From Euryarchaeota archaeon UBA136 (GTDB lineage Archaea > Thermoplasmatota > Poseidoniia > MGIII > CG-Epi1): a stretch of 14,286 nucleotides of DNA. Of this stretch, positions 6,926-14,286 are shown piece after piece. The stretch covers positions 1 through 14,286 of the forward strand of contig DAXQ01000035.1 of assembly GCA_002506485.1 (NCBI GenBank), in the 5' to 3' direction. The notes beneath the pieces are model-generated. The model saw only the letters and a program-made list of their open reading frames with translations, made no database searches and was not told where the DNA came from. The stretch's first letter is position 1; every line of letters starts with the position of its first letter. The position numbers and the translations under genes are program-made.

Positions 6926-7165
6926 CTAAATCCCCAGTAAATCTGAAATTATAGGTGGAGCCTTGAGCCATATAAAATAGACCACGAAACCAATGGCTCC
7001 AACAATACCAATCCCGATGCCAACAACCCATGAACTTTTGACGAACTCGTCAGAGGTTGGTTTACGGGCTAAACGCAGGACTCGTCCATACTGACCTCTG
7101 CCAATGCGCTTGAAACGCTCCTCAAGCCTTTGTTGCGTTTGCCATACTTTGTCGATGAAACTCAT
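6926..7165 (-). CDS. secE: Preprotein translocase subunit SecE (Sec61 gamma)
   Basis: SecE clamps SecY in the protein-conducting channel. The 79-residue product has an N-terminal amphipathic region containing the archaeal/eukaryotic signature RKPTSDEF (about 44-51) and a single C-terminal membrane segment (about 57-74, WVVGIGIGIVGAIGFVVYFI and neighbours). The ATG at 7165 lies four bases after the ftsZ stop. A longer frame starting at 7255 would overlap ftsZ by 86 bases and add 30 residues foreign to the family, so it is rejected. The order ftsZ-secE-spt5-rpl11 is known from many euryarchaeal genomes. Confidence 0.93.
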   Translation of the reverse strand: MSFIDKVWQTQQRLEERFKRIGRGQYGRVLRLARKPTSDEFVKSSWVVGIGIGIVGAIGFVVYFIWLKAPPIISDLLGI

Positions 7166-7169
7166 AGGG

Positions 7170-8261
7170 CTATTGTACAAATTCGATGCCGTATCTGCCT
7201 TGCAGTTCGTCATCCACTCCCGGTGACGGTCCCAATATCTGAGAAGATTTGACACCAGTAACTACAAGCATCACACGGACTTGATGCTCGAGAGTAGAAT
7301 CTATCGAAGCTCCCCAAATTATTCGGGCTTCTTTATTAATCTTACTATGTACTTCTTTCACCACTTGATGTGCTTCTTCGAGAGTCATATCATCACCTCC
7401 GGTGACATTAATCAACGCTCCCTTGGACTGATCGATTTCCAATTCCAATAGAGGTGATGTCAAGGCAGCAGTCACGGCGTCAGTGGCTCGATCAGGTCCT
7501 TGTCCTTCACCCATACCAATCATAGCCACACCTCCTTCATACATGATCGAACGCATGTCTGCAAAGTCTATATTGACCAAACCACTATGTGACGTTATCT
7601 CCGACATACATTTGATTGCATTGGCCAAAATCTCGTCAGCTTGTCGGAAGGCCTGATCCAAAGGTAATTTTGAAATATCATCCTGTAACAATTTATCATT
7701 CGGGATAACAATAACCGTATCTGCTTCTTTTCTCAGTTTTTCAAGGCCCAGTCGAGCATTACTCATTCTTCGGGCGCCTTCATTACTGAAAGGCAATGTG
7801 ACGATCGCGATTGTAAGGGCACCACGTTCCCTAGCCAATCCTGCAATAACTGGGAGTGAACCCGTACCTGTACCGCCACCAAGTCCTCCCGTCAGGAACA
7901 CAATGTCTGCTCCGTGACAGGCATCCAGAAGTTCAGTTCTGGCCTCCTCGGCTGCAGCCTGGCCTTTTTCAGGTTCTGAACCAGCACCAAGTCCTTTGGT
8001 CAGTACCTTACCTATCAACAACCTATGTGGTATAGGCGTATTCAGTAGGTGTTGGGCATCAGTATTGACGGCTAATAGTTCGATGGTGGTCAAACCTTCT
8101 TTGTAAAGTCGGGTTAGTGTGTTATTTCCAGCTCCTCCACTACCTACAATCAGAATATTCGTCTTTAACTTGGATACTAGAGCCTGAAGCTCGCTCTCAT
8201 CGGTCTCTCCCTTAAAACCAGCCTCATCCGCGATGGTCTCCTGCAAAGACTCCTCACTCAT
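7170..8261 (-). CDS. ftsZ: Cell division GTPase FtsZ
   Basis: FtsZ polymerises at mid-cell and organises division. From the ATG the protein has 363 residues. GTP-binding features are VGSGGAGNNT at about 39-48, the tubulin signature GGLGGGTGTGS at about 125-135, and PNDKLL at 187-192. The T7 catalytic loop NIDFADMRSIM, with the two aspartates that activate GTP hydrolysis in the next subunit, is at about 230-240. A short acidic N-terminal extension precedes the GTPase domain, and the tail ends with GRYGIEFVQ. The ATG at 8261 is preferred over a GTG two codons upstream because a TATATA element lies about 26 bases before it. The gene leads the secE-spt5-rpl11-arcC run and diverges from the giant surface-protein gene. 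The secE linkage suggests the FtsZ1 type, which I could not verify. Confidence 0.96.
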   Translation of the reverse strand: MSEESLQETIADEAGFKGETDESELQALVSKLKTNILIVGSGGAGNNTLTRLYKEGLTTIELLAVNTDAQHLLNTPIPHRLLIGKVLTKGLGAGSEPEKGQAAAEEARTELLDACHGADIVFLTGGLGGGTGTGSLPVIAGLARERGALTIAIVTLPFSNEGARRMSNARLGLEKLRKEADTVIVIPNDKLLQDDISKLPLDQAFRQADEILANAIKCMSEITSHSGLVNIDFADMRSIMYEGGVAMIGMGEGQGPDRATDAVTAALTSPLLELEIDQSKGALINVTGGDDMTLEEAHQVVKEVHSKINKEARIIWGASIDSTLEHQVRVMLVVTGVKSSQILGPSPGVDDELQGRYGIEFVQ

Positions 8262-8271
8262 CTTCACATCG

Positions 8272-8299
8272 AGATTGATTCTCTATATAAAATCAATCT
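8272..8299. promoter_or_regulatory. 9-bp inverted repeat bracketing the ftsZ TATA element
   Basis: AGATTGATT (8272-8280) and AATCAATCT (8291-8299) are perfect 9-base inverted repeats separated by 10 bases. The spacer, CTCTATATAA, is the TATA element of the ftsZ operon. Half-site centres are 19 bases apart, about two helical turns, as expected for a dimeric helix-turn-helix regulator. A protein bound here would block TBP/TFB. The spacer also reads as a fair TATA element towards the giant gene, so both directions could be controlled. The dyad is directly visible; its use as an operator is inferred. Confidence 0.5.
8283..8290 (-). promoter_or_regulatory. TATA element of the ftsZ operon
   Basis: Read on the minus strand the site is TTATATAG. 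Its centre is about 26 bases before the ATG at 8261, so the mRNA probably begins at or next to the start codon. It lies inside the inverted repeat described at 8272-8299. Confidence 0.5.
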
Positions 8300-8319
8300 A
8301 TTCTATTCAACTAATACCT

Positions 8320-8328
8320 TATTTATAG
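8320..8328 (+). promoter_or_regulatory. Candidate TATA element for the giant surface-protein gene
   Basis: TATTTATAG is centred about 27 bases before the second in-frame ATG (8351) and only 18 before the first (8342). If the leaderless spacing of the other genes holds, 8351 is the real start. Either start leaves the signal sequence intact. Confidence 0.4.
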
Positions 8329-8341
8329 AGACGGTTTCTCA

Positions 8342-11300
8342 ATGCTAATCATGAGGAAATCAGCTTTCAAATTGCTGAACCGAAAAAGGGTACTTACTGT
8401 TTCAGTGGTGACGATTCTGATTCTGCAGGTGGTTATTGTCCCCATCTCCTCTGATTCACCGACAATAACGGTTGATTATGGCACAGCTCAGGAATTGGAT
8501 ACTTTCTTTCAAAGTGTAAACCAAAGAAATGACGAGATAAATGAGACTGTATTTGAGGATTTGAACTTCCTGAGATCGATACATGAAGGAAATGCGCTTG
8601 ATATTTCATTGTTAGATAATCGAGAGATTCTTCTGAATGCCAAAGATGAAAGTGAAGATGTGAATGCTAATATCACTCATGAAACGGTGATCTACGACTA
8701 TTCGCAAAGAGGTCTAGAGCCAGTAGATGTGAACGATCCTGAACCAATCAGGGCAGATATCATTGAAACCATGCTGAGTGAAACTGACTTTTATCAGGAT
8801 TCATTTCTGGGAACCTTGGCATCAATATTTACCGAAACGTACCTGATTTACTGGGCCTATGATGCCAATGGAAATGGAAGGATCGATGTAGGGGGCTGCG
8901 GTGAAGGTACACCCGAAAATGAGAGTTGTGAAGAGGGAGTCGAGGAAGCGACCCTGATCAGTACTATCTTCGGTGCTTCGGCGAGCCTGATGGCAGTCTG
9001 GTTTGAAGCGCTGGGGCTAGAAGGGCCAATTGTCTTTTTCCTTGAGTCCCTCTTAAATGGTCTAGATGAAAGCGATGCTGCATGGGTTCCAATCGATGTT
9101 GATGAGGATGGGGGGAATGATATCCGAGCCAGATTGATACCTGTTATCAACGATTTCTTCAATGATGAAACTGACATCAATCCCTTGGATGGTGATGTTG
9201 GCATAGAGGCCAATGTAGGCATATCATTTGAATTCGAGGAACTGAATGATGATCTGAACCAGACTCTCGATGTAGCTATTGTAAGGGGAATAACCTACAC
9301 TCAGGAAACGGAGGACGATTCAGGAGACGAGACTTATGTCTGGGGAGTAAACACCCAATTTCCTGCAAATGAAATTCCAGATACATACAATCTGACTGTG
9401 ATTATTGAAGAATTCATCTTTACCATCGGACCTGACGGTGGAGGCATTGGAATAAATCCAGGGGATGTTGATTACGTCAATGCACCATACGAGATAACTG
9501 TCGAAATGAATAACAAGACCGAGGAGCCAAACAACAACGGAATAGACTCTCTTGATGTGACCATAGGGTATCTGAAGTATAACTGGAGCAGTGGGACCAC
9601 GGCCAATCCTGGTGACGCCCTAGAGGAGATAACATTTATCAAAGTCGATCTCAACAACCCACGTGGTAAAATACCTCAGAAAATCAGTGTAAGAATAGTC
9701 TCGGAGACCATACAGAACAACGTTGAAAGGGATGCTATAGAGGTTTACGCACGTCCCTCAGAAACAACCTCGCCAAGCGAAACCAACAAGAAGTTCAATC
9801 TGGGATTCCAGTACTATGAATACAATCTTCATCCTGATGAAGGTGAGGACACGTTCCTTTCACATATAGTCGCTGATATCACTGGTGTCCCGGTATGTTC
9901 TATCAAAGAATCAGGAGAAGAGGTATGCTTGGATGAACTCAACATGCAGAATGCTGCATTTTGGCTGGAGGTCAGGAACGAAACCACCGCTGATAGAAAT
10001 TGGACCGTTGTGGAATTTCATGCCACGGAACCGATTGATTCGATTGTATATGGAGACTATGAATACTATACTGAGGATGGCAGAGGAGCTACCTGGTCGG
10101 ACCATGACTATCGACTGTTCACAGGTCTGGAAATTCAAAACATGCCAGAAAGCCTAGTCCTTGAAGGCAACCTAAAACTGGATGAGACTGGAGGGTCCAA
10201 TATTCCTATCAATAACGATGACGAGGATTTGAATGCCAATCTGGTAGGAGGATTCATAAGTGATGTTCTTCTGGGATTGGCAGGCAGAATCGTTTACATT
10301 GGAGATTTACTGAGGTCAATTCCAAAGGCCGTACTGCAATCGACCATCGGTGAGGGAGATGGTGAGGTTGCTGCCAAGATTAGGAATAGACAGAACAAAC
10401 CGACCTACATTGATCATCTATTCATCTATCTGACAAGTGACCGATATCTGGAAATGAACGATGGGAGTAATGATGATTATTTTGCTATCTACAATGAATC
10501 TGCGTATCTAGATGCGAATTCTCCAAGTAATCGGTCTGCCGTATCATTAAAGAATCAGGATTACAGTTTTAGTGCTAGGATAACTGATATCGGTGACATT
10601 GATTTCTACTCGAGGAGTGGTATCACTAATATATCTATATCGATGAAGCCTGAACGGGAAAAGCCGTTCCGCATCTATTTCGAAGGAATTGATGACCTAG
10701 GAGAAACCTCTCACTGGGCTAACATCACACTCAGTAATGTTCCGACCAACACTACTTTCAATGTAGATAATGGGAACCTAGTTTATGCTGGTGGGGTGGA
10801 TAGTGATGAAATAATAGAGCATATCACGTTCACCAGTTTCGCAACTGGAATTTACTCATATGTAAGGCTGGAACATTTACCGGGTTCGGCCGAGATTGTG
10901 AGTGCAGATGGTAATCTAAGACTCATAACTGACAGCTGGTTCAACTTTACTTTTGCAATTACCAATGTAACTGAGAATGAAAAGGCCACGGTATGGATAT
11001 GGAATCATTCAGACTACAACGGAAGTTCCGTGATGCTGTACCAGAACAATATGGGATTGGGGAATGAAACGGCTAGTCTGGCAGGCAATCTCGTCTGGCT
11101 ACAGTCACTGAGACTAGATGATGATGGAGGTGGTGAACTAGCTGATTTCAAAATAAACCATATGAAACCAGTGCAATTCAAGGTAGGGGCTGTGGATGAT
11201 ACCTCGTACGAAGAAGATTATAGAGGTCTGAATGCTTATGTCTTTATTGATTCTTTACCTGCCGAGATTATAGTAACGGTTCCTATATTCGACACGGGAG

Positions 11301-13789
11301 GTATCATCAGTAGCGATGCGAGAGAGGTGAACGATCTTCAGGATGTTGCAAGATTCATCGAGGCCCTATCTGATATCGGAACAGCTTTGGTCAACGCCGT
11401 GGCAGGACTCTCAGTTAACCTCGTGACAAATGTGGAATCATTTGAAACTGTTGCCAGATTCCTTTATAACATGGAGGAAGAAGTCGCGATTACTGCATGG
11501 GTGGATAAAGGAAATATTGACTTACTCGATAAAGAACCAAAGTGGGTAGAGGGACTCTGGTCCAGTCAAAAGGATGTTGAAGGAGGAACCATTCTAGGTG
11601 CTAGAGTACTGCTTAGAGGATTGCCACAAGCAGTTGATGTAAATTATACCTCTAAAGGAGACAAGATAGACCTTGAACTAAGCTTGGAGGATTTCAATTA
11701 CAGGGATACTGTAGACTATGTGATATTCAGGGAAGAAGGAATAATCGGGCCCAGAGTAACGGCATTCATTGAGGAAATACCAGTAGGACTTGATCTCGAA
11801 CTAAAGGCTGATCTGATCGTGAACGGTACTGTAGATAACTTGACCTTGAAGGGTGATTTGAATTTGACCACAGACCAACCAGTAGGACCTATCTATCTGG
11901 TTATTGAACAACTGGAGGATGACAACCCGTATCGAATTGAGGTTGCGATTCCAAAGTTACCCAGCAGTATGGCCATTGGTATGAACATTCATGATGACCT
12001 CCTTGAATTCAATATAACTGCAAATATGCCCATAGATGAAGTGGTTCTGGAAATCGAACTGGGAGACTCTGCTGGACTAGAAAGCAAATGGGTCGAAGGG
12101 ATTTCACTCGATATGTCCGATGAAGGAGGGATGAGCATGAAGGCATATCTAAGAGGCATTTCACCAAAAATAGGCGTCAAAATTTGGGACCCTGTGGATG
12201 AAGGGGCAAAGGTTGATGTGCTTCTTGAGAACTTCAACAACGATTCCCCAGCCATGGAAATGTTATTGATCGATGTAAACAATTTTGCGAACAAGAGCAT
12301 CCTGATGAGGATTGATGAACTTCCCGAGAACTTTGACATGAACGCATCTATCTTCCTTGACGATCAGGATTACGAAGATGCTCCGATAATAGGAAATATA
12401 ACCGTGGAATCCAACAAGGCTCTTGGTTCAATCTATACCTTAATCGAAGAAGATACTACTGGAAACAAGCTAGAGCTGGCTGTTCCGGATCTCCCTGAAA
12501 AAATGAACCTGGATGTCAGTCTGGGCGATGACCTTGACATTGATTTTAGTTCATCCAGTGCCCCCTCAAAGATAATACTTGCAATTGACTCTGGTGACAC
12601 TTCTGACATCAATGCGGAATGGACTCATGGAATCACGTTGAAACAGACAGATGCTGGCGATTCTCTCAGATTGTATCTTGAAGGAACAGTGACGTCTGCA
12701 AAACTCAAAGCGGAATTTGGGGAACCCGACAAGATAAGTCTGGAACTAGGTGACTGGTCCCCTGAAACACCATGGATCTCACTCGATCTGGATCGTGGAG
12801 AAAATGAAACAGGAATAGAATTATTCTTGGATGAGGTCGGCATGAACAATAACATTGAGGCCTTCTTCCAGACGGGTAAAAGCGAGACCAGGGAACTGGA
12901 TGCCATATTTGATATACATCAGACTGGGGGCATAGGTAGCTCCTATCTGAGAACTCATAACCAGACACGCCCGTCCATGAATGAAGTGTACTTCTCGAAG
13001 GTTCCAAAAGACCTTCGTTCTGACATAATTGTCGGCAAGGAGATAGACATTATCTATGAGGCAGATGGTCAAATGGATTATATCTGGGTCAAGACCGCAA
13101 ACCGGGATTATGGAAAGTGGCGATCTGCTCAAGCCATTGTACACGATGTTCCGGAATCCTTTCACATGGGAATAAATCCCAATTATGAATTTGATATGGA
13201 TCAGGCATTTATATTTCAAGGATTTCCCGATGTGTTTGTTACAACCAGTTCGCCTCAAATTGACATTCTACTGAAGGTTGATGAGGGATACACGGGAGGG
13301 CATTCAGGAACACTGATGGATGTCACAAATGTTGGTGACAACACGACTATGAGGTTAGAAGGAATCAATTACATCATTGATTCGCCAGAGGGAATCGAAA
13401 AAGCATACATGCAGGTTACAAATTCTCCTGCAACGCCAGAATTTTATCTGGATTACATGGTGATCTATGCAAACGATGTCAAACATGTCGAGATAAAGCC
13501 AAACCAAATCTTTGGACTTTATCCGGTATTTGAACTAGCGAACGCAGATGGGGGAGAATTATCATTCGCGATAGGGGGGGAACTCAAATTGGGCCCCATC
13601 AAGCTGAAGACTTCAGCAGTTCTAATGGATCTGCGTGTCAAGAGCGTCGGTGGACATCATATCCTACCTACTTGGCTAGGTGTGCAAAAGAATGGAATGG
13701 ATACTGAACTAGGTGAAAATGAGAAGCATTATATTCTGCCCGAACCGGGTACAAGCTTCATCGCATCTCTGGAGGCCACCATATTATGA
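8342..13789 (+). CDS. Giant exported modular beta-repeat protein, function unknown
   Basis: I recognise no family. Numbered from 8342 the product has 1,815 residues; a second ATG at codon 4 (8351) may be the true start. A basic N-terminus (RKSAFKLLNRKR) and a hydrophobic stretch at about 20-34 form a signal sequence. The rest is acidic and carries roughly 30 N-x-S/T sequons, so it should lie outside the cell. Residues ~37-330 hold a DANGNGRID loop (174-182), a DVDEDGGND loop (252-260) and a Cys pair (186/196); a second pair is at 519/529. From about 600 to 1630 a motif of a proline turn followed by alternating hydrophobic residues recurs, ordered into ~175-residue super-repeats from 1067. Helix-like hydrophobic stretches occur at about 205-237, 637-660 and 1008-1040. 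There is no C-terminal anchor. The next gene overlaps it by ATGA. A scaffold, adhesin or cell-envelope role is possible but unproven. Confidence 0.85.
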   Translation: MLIMRKSAFKLLNRKRVLTVSVVTILILQVVIVPISSDSPTITVDYGTAQELDTFFQSVNQRNDEINETVFEDLNFLRSIHEGNALDISLLDNREILLNAKDESEDVNANITHETVIYDYSQRGLEPVDVNDPEPIRADIIETMLSETDFYQDSFLGTLASIFTETYLIYWAYDANGNGRIDVGGCGEGTPENESCEEGVEEATLISTIFGASASLMAVWFEALGLEGPIVFFLESLLNGLDESDAAWVPIDVDEDGGNDIRARLIPVINDFFNDETDINPLDGDVGIEANVGISFEFEELNDDLNQTLDVAIVRGITYTQETEDDSGDETYVWGVNTQFPANEIPDTYNLTVIIEEFIFTIGPDGGGIGINPGDVDYVNAPYEITVEMNNKTEEPNNNGIDSLDVTIGYLKYNWSSGTTANPGDALEEITFIKVDLNNPRGKIPQKISVRIVSETIQNNVERDAIEVYARPSETTSPSETNKKFNLGFQYYEYNLHPDEGEDTFLSHIVADITGVPVCSIKESGEEVCLDELNMQNAAFWLEVRNETTADRNWTVVEFHATEPIDSIVYGDYEYYTEDGRGATWSDHDYRLFTGLEIQNMPESLVLEGNLKLDETGGSNIPINNDDEDLNANLVGGFISDVLLGLAGRIVYIGDLLRSIPKAVLQSTIGEGDGEVAAKIRNRQNKPTYIDHLFIYLTSDRYLEMNDGSNDDYFAIYNESAYLDANSPSNRSAVSLKNQDYSFSARITDIGDIDFYSRSGITNISISMKPEREKPFRIYFEGIDDLGETSHWANITLSNVPTNTTFNVDNGNLVYAGGVDSDEIIEHITFTSFATGIYSYVRLEHLPGSAEIVSADGNLRLITDSWFNFTFAITNVTENEKATVWIWNHSDYNGSSVMLYQNNMGLGNETASLAGNLVWLQSLRLDDDGGGELADFKINHMKPVQFKVGAVDDTSYEEDYRGLNAYVFIDSLPAEIIVTVPIFDTGGIISSDAREVNDLQDVARFIEALSDIGTALVNAVAGLSVNLVTNVESFETVARFLYNMEEEVAITAWVDKGNIDLLDKEPKWVEGLWSSQKDVEGGTILGARVLLRGLPQAVDVNYTSKGDKIDLELSLEDFNYRDTVDYVIFREEGIIGPRVTAFIEEIPVGLDLELKADLIVNGTVDNLTLKGDLNLTTDQPVGPIYLVIEQLEDDNPYRIEVAIPKLPSSMAIGMNIHDDLLEFNITANMPIDEVVLEIELGDSAGLESKWVEGISLDMSDEGGMSMKAYLRGISPKIGVKIWDPVDEGAKVDVLLENFNNDSPAMEMLLIDVNNFANKSILMRIDELPENFDMNASIFLDDQDYEDAPIIGNITVESNKALGSIYTLIEEDTTGNKLELAVPDLPEKMNLDVSLGDDLDIDFSSSSAPSKIILAIDSGDTSDINAEWTHGITLKQTDAGDSLRLYLEGTVTSAKLKAEFGEPDKISLELGDWSPETPWISLDLDRGENETGIELFLDEVGMNNNIEAFFQTGKSETRELDAIFDIHQTGGIGSSYLRTHNQTRPSMNEVYFSKVPKDLRSDIIVGKEIDIIYEADGQMDYIWVKTANRDYGKWRSAQAIVHDVPESFHMGINPNYEFDMDQAFIFQGFPDVFVTTSSPQIDILLKVDEGYTGGHSGTLMDVTNVGDNTTMRLEGINYIIDSPEGIEKAYMQVTNSPATPEFYLDYMVIYANDVKHVEIKPNQIFGLYPVFELANADGGELSFAIGGELKLGPIKLKTSAVLMDLRVKSVGGHHILPTWLGVQKNGMDTELGENEKHYILPEPGTSFIASLEATIL
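8861..8887 (+). other. Calcium-loop-like motif DANGNGRID in the giant protein
   Basis: Residues 174-182 follow the D-x-N-x-N-G-x-I-D pattern of EF-hand, dockerin and thrombospondin type 3 loops. The acidic residue expected at loop position 12 is replaced by glycine (G185), so this is not a complete EF-hand. A related DVDEDGGND stretch is at residues 252-260. Calcium binding is plausible, not shown. Confidence 0.35.
11540..13114 (+). repeat. Three tandem ~175-residue super-repeats within the giant gene
   Basis: The units begin at a K/E-W dipeptide (residues 1067, 1249, 1426; a fourth, incomplete one starts at 1592), giving periods of 182, 177 and 166 residues. Each unit contains three proline-turn anchors: 1095/1147/1207 (RGLPQAVDV, EEIPVGLDL, PKLPSSMAI), 1275/1328/1385 (RGISPKIGV, DELPENFDM, PDLPEKMNL) and 1450/1500/1555 (EGTVTSAKL, DEVGMNNNI, SKVPKDLRS). 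In the third unit the first two prolines are replaced by Val and Gly. The steps inside the first unit are 52 and 60 residues, inside the second 53 and 57, and inside the third 50 and 55. The first two units begin KWVEG. The repeats are visible at protein level; DNA identity is low, so they are old duplications. Confidence 0.7.
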
Positions 13790-14235
13790 TTCTTGGGCCT
13801 CAACAACGGAAAGTAATCATAAAGTTCGGAGTCGGGATTATGGCTTTGTTACTGGTATTTGTTTGTTATTCCTATGTCATACCTAGAACTGAAGTTGAAA
13901 TCGATACCGTGTATCACAGTTCTTATTCGGCGCTCTTTGTGCAGTCAAAGATAAGCAACACAGGTACGAAACCGATTAGTAATCTGAAAATAAAAAGTTC
14001 CGTATGGAATGGTACTGAGATGTTAGAAACCGATACTCATTATCCGGGAGTTCTAAATGCTAAACAATCAGTTAAATTGCCACCCCTGATATTCGATGGG
14101 CCTCACTCTGATTCCTATGAATTATTGATAAACCTAGAATTCATAATTGATGGGGAAAAACAGACTTTAGCCTATAACTACGAGATAGCCGACTACGGAA
14201 ATCTGGCCTGGCACGACCAGTACATGAGTTTCTGA
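13786..14235 (+). CDS. Small membrane-anchored extracytoplasmic protein, unknown
   Basis: The 149-residue product has a short basic cytoplasmic start (QQRKVIIKFG), one membrane segment at about 13-32, and an outside domain of about 115 residues. That domain is rich in alternating hydrophobic residues and resembles an Ig-like or CARDB-like beta sandwich (VQSKISNTGTKPISNLKIKS, then NLEFIIDGEK). This is a resemblance of pattern, not a family match. It contains an NGTE sequon and one Cys in the membrane segment. The ATG at 13786 overlaps the stop of the giant gene (ATGA), so the two are almost surely translated together. Since the giant protein lacks a C-terminal anchor, this protein may hold it to the membrane or assist its folding or assembly; that is inference from gene order. 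Confidence 0.75.
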   Translation: MILGPQQRKVIIKFGVGIMALLLVFVCYSYVIPRTEVEIDTVYHSSYSALFVQSKISNTGTKPISNLKIKSSVWNGTEMLETDTHYPGVLNAKQSVKLPPLIFDGPHSDSYELLINLEFIIDGEKQTLAYNYEIADYGNLAWHDQYMSF

Positions 14236-14286
14236 GATAAAGAGCAACTTTATTATTTAGCTACTGCTTGGTAGAGAACTCGGACT

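Noticed and set aside
6921..7031. N-terminal extension of Spt5 starting at 7031
   Set aside because: The added residues (Trp- and Cys-rich) are secE read in another frame; the ATG at 6920 fits the family and operon spacing.
7166..7255. N-terminal extension of SecE starting at 7255
   Set aside because: The extra 30 residues come from translating the ftsZ 3' end in another frame and do not resemble SecE.
12705..13258. Overlapping reading frames on the minus strand within the giant gene
   Set aside because: They are antisense shadows of a long, clearly coding plus-strand frame and show no recognisable domain.
14248..14259. A/T-rich CTTTATTATTTA as a promoter for a gene beyond the window
   Set aside because: It would suit a TATA element, but no gene start is visible in the remaining bases; it could equally be part of a terminator for the small surface gene.
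14259..14286. tRNA D-arm-like sequence at the right edge (TAGCTACTGCTTGGTAGAG, then ACTCGGACT)
   Set aside because: It looks like a D arm, but the D-stem pairing is imperfect (GCTA against AGAG/GAGA) and the bases where the acceptor stem should be are nearly all A/T. The window ends before the anticodon, so a tRNA cannot be supported.
1..14286. Mobile elements, CRISPR arrays, defence systems or attachment sites
   Set aside because: No transposase, integrase, direct-repeat array or terminal inverted repeats were seen; genes are tightly packed housekeeping units plus one surface locus.

Overview
The window is densely coding archaeal DNA. Archaeal markers are a stand-alone GMP synthase ATPase subunit, PyrB with a zinc-binding PyrI regulatory subunit, an archaeal-type SecE, a short Spt5/NusG (NGN plus KOW), archaeal uL11 and FtsZ. 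Most upstream regions have an A/T-rich TATA-like element centred about 24-27 bases before the start codon, which suggests leaderless mRNAs. The bacterial-type oligoribonuclease, the moderate base composition and the very large acidic, sequon-rich surface protein would fit a marine planktonic member of Thermoplasmatota (Poseidoniales / Marine Group II). That placement is an inference and no rRNA is present to confirm it.

Layout. (1) 1-680, minus: guaA ATPase subunit, running off the left edge. It diverges from (2) 754-2297, plus: orn and an extended-SDR epimerase/reductase that overlap by one base. (3) 2298-3533, minus: a DUF454 membrane protein followed by a PmtA-like methyltransferase, which ends exactly where the SDR gene ends. 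(4) 3613-4976, plus: pyrB-pyrI with an ATGA overlap. (5) 4973-8261, minus: ftsZ, secE, spt5, rpl11 and arcC, tightly packed as one probable operon; the arcC 3' end overlaps the pyrI 3' end by four bases. (6) 8342-14235, plus: a giant exported protein of about 1,815 residues, followed by a small membrane-anchored protein that overlaps it by ATGA.

How the genes connect. PyrB/PyrI use carbamoyl phosphate, and the facing arcC encodes carbamate kinase, which can make or consume it. The ftsZ operon joins cell division, protein export (SecE), transcription elongation (Spt5) and translation (uL11). A 9-bp inverted repeat brackets the TATA element of the ftsZ promoter and is a candidate operator.

The least explained part is the surface pair on the right. 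The giant protein contains a regular array of short beta-rich modules, each with a proline turn followed by alternating hydrophobic residues. Three modules form a super-repeat of about 170-180 residues, present in at least three consecutive copies (residues ~1067-1592). The protein also has two Cys pairs of identical C-X9-C spacing, acidic Asp/Asn loops and roughly 30 N-glycosylation sequons. It has no obvious C-terminal anchor, while its overlapping neighbour has one N-terminal membrane segment and an outside domain. I recognise no family for either protein.
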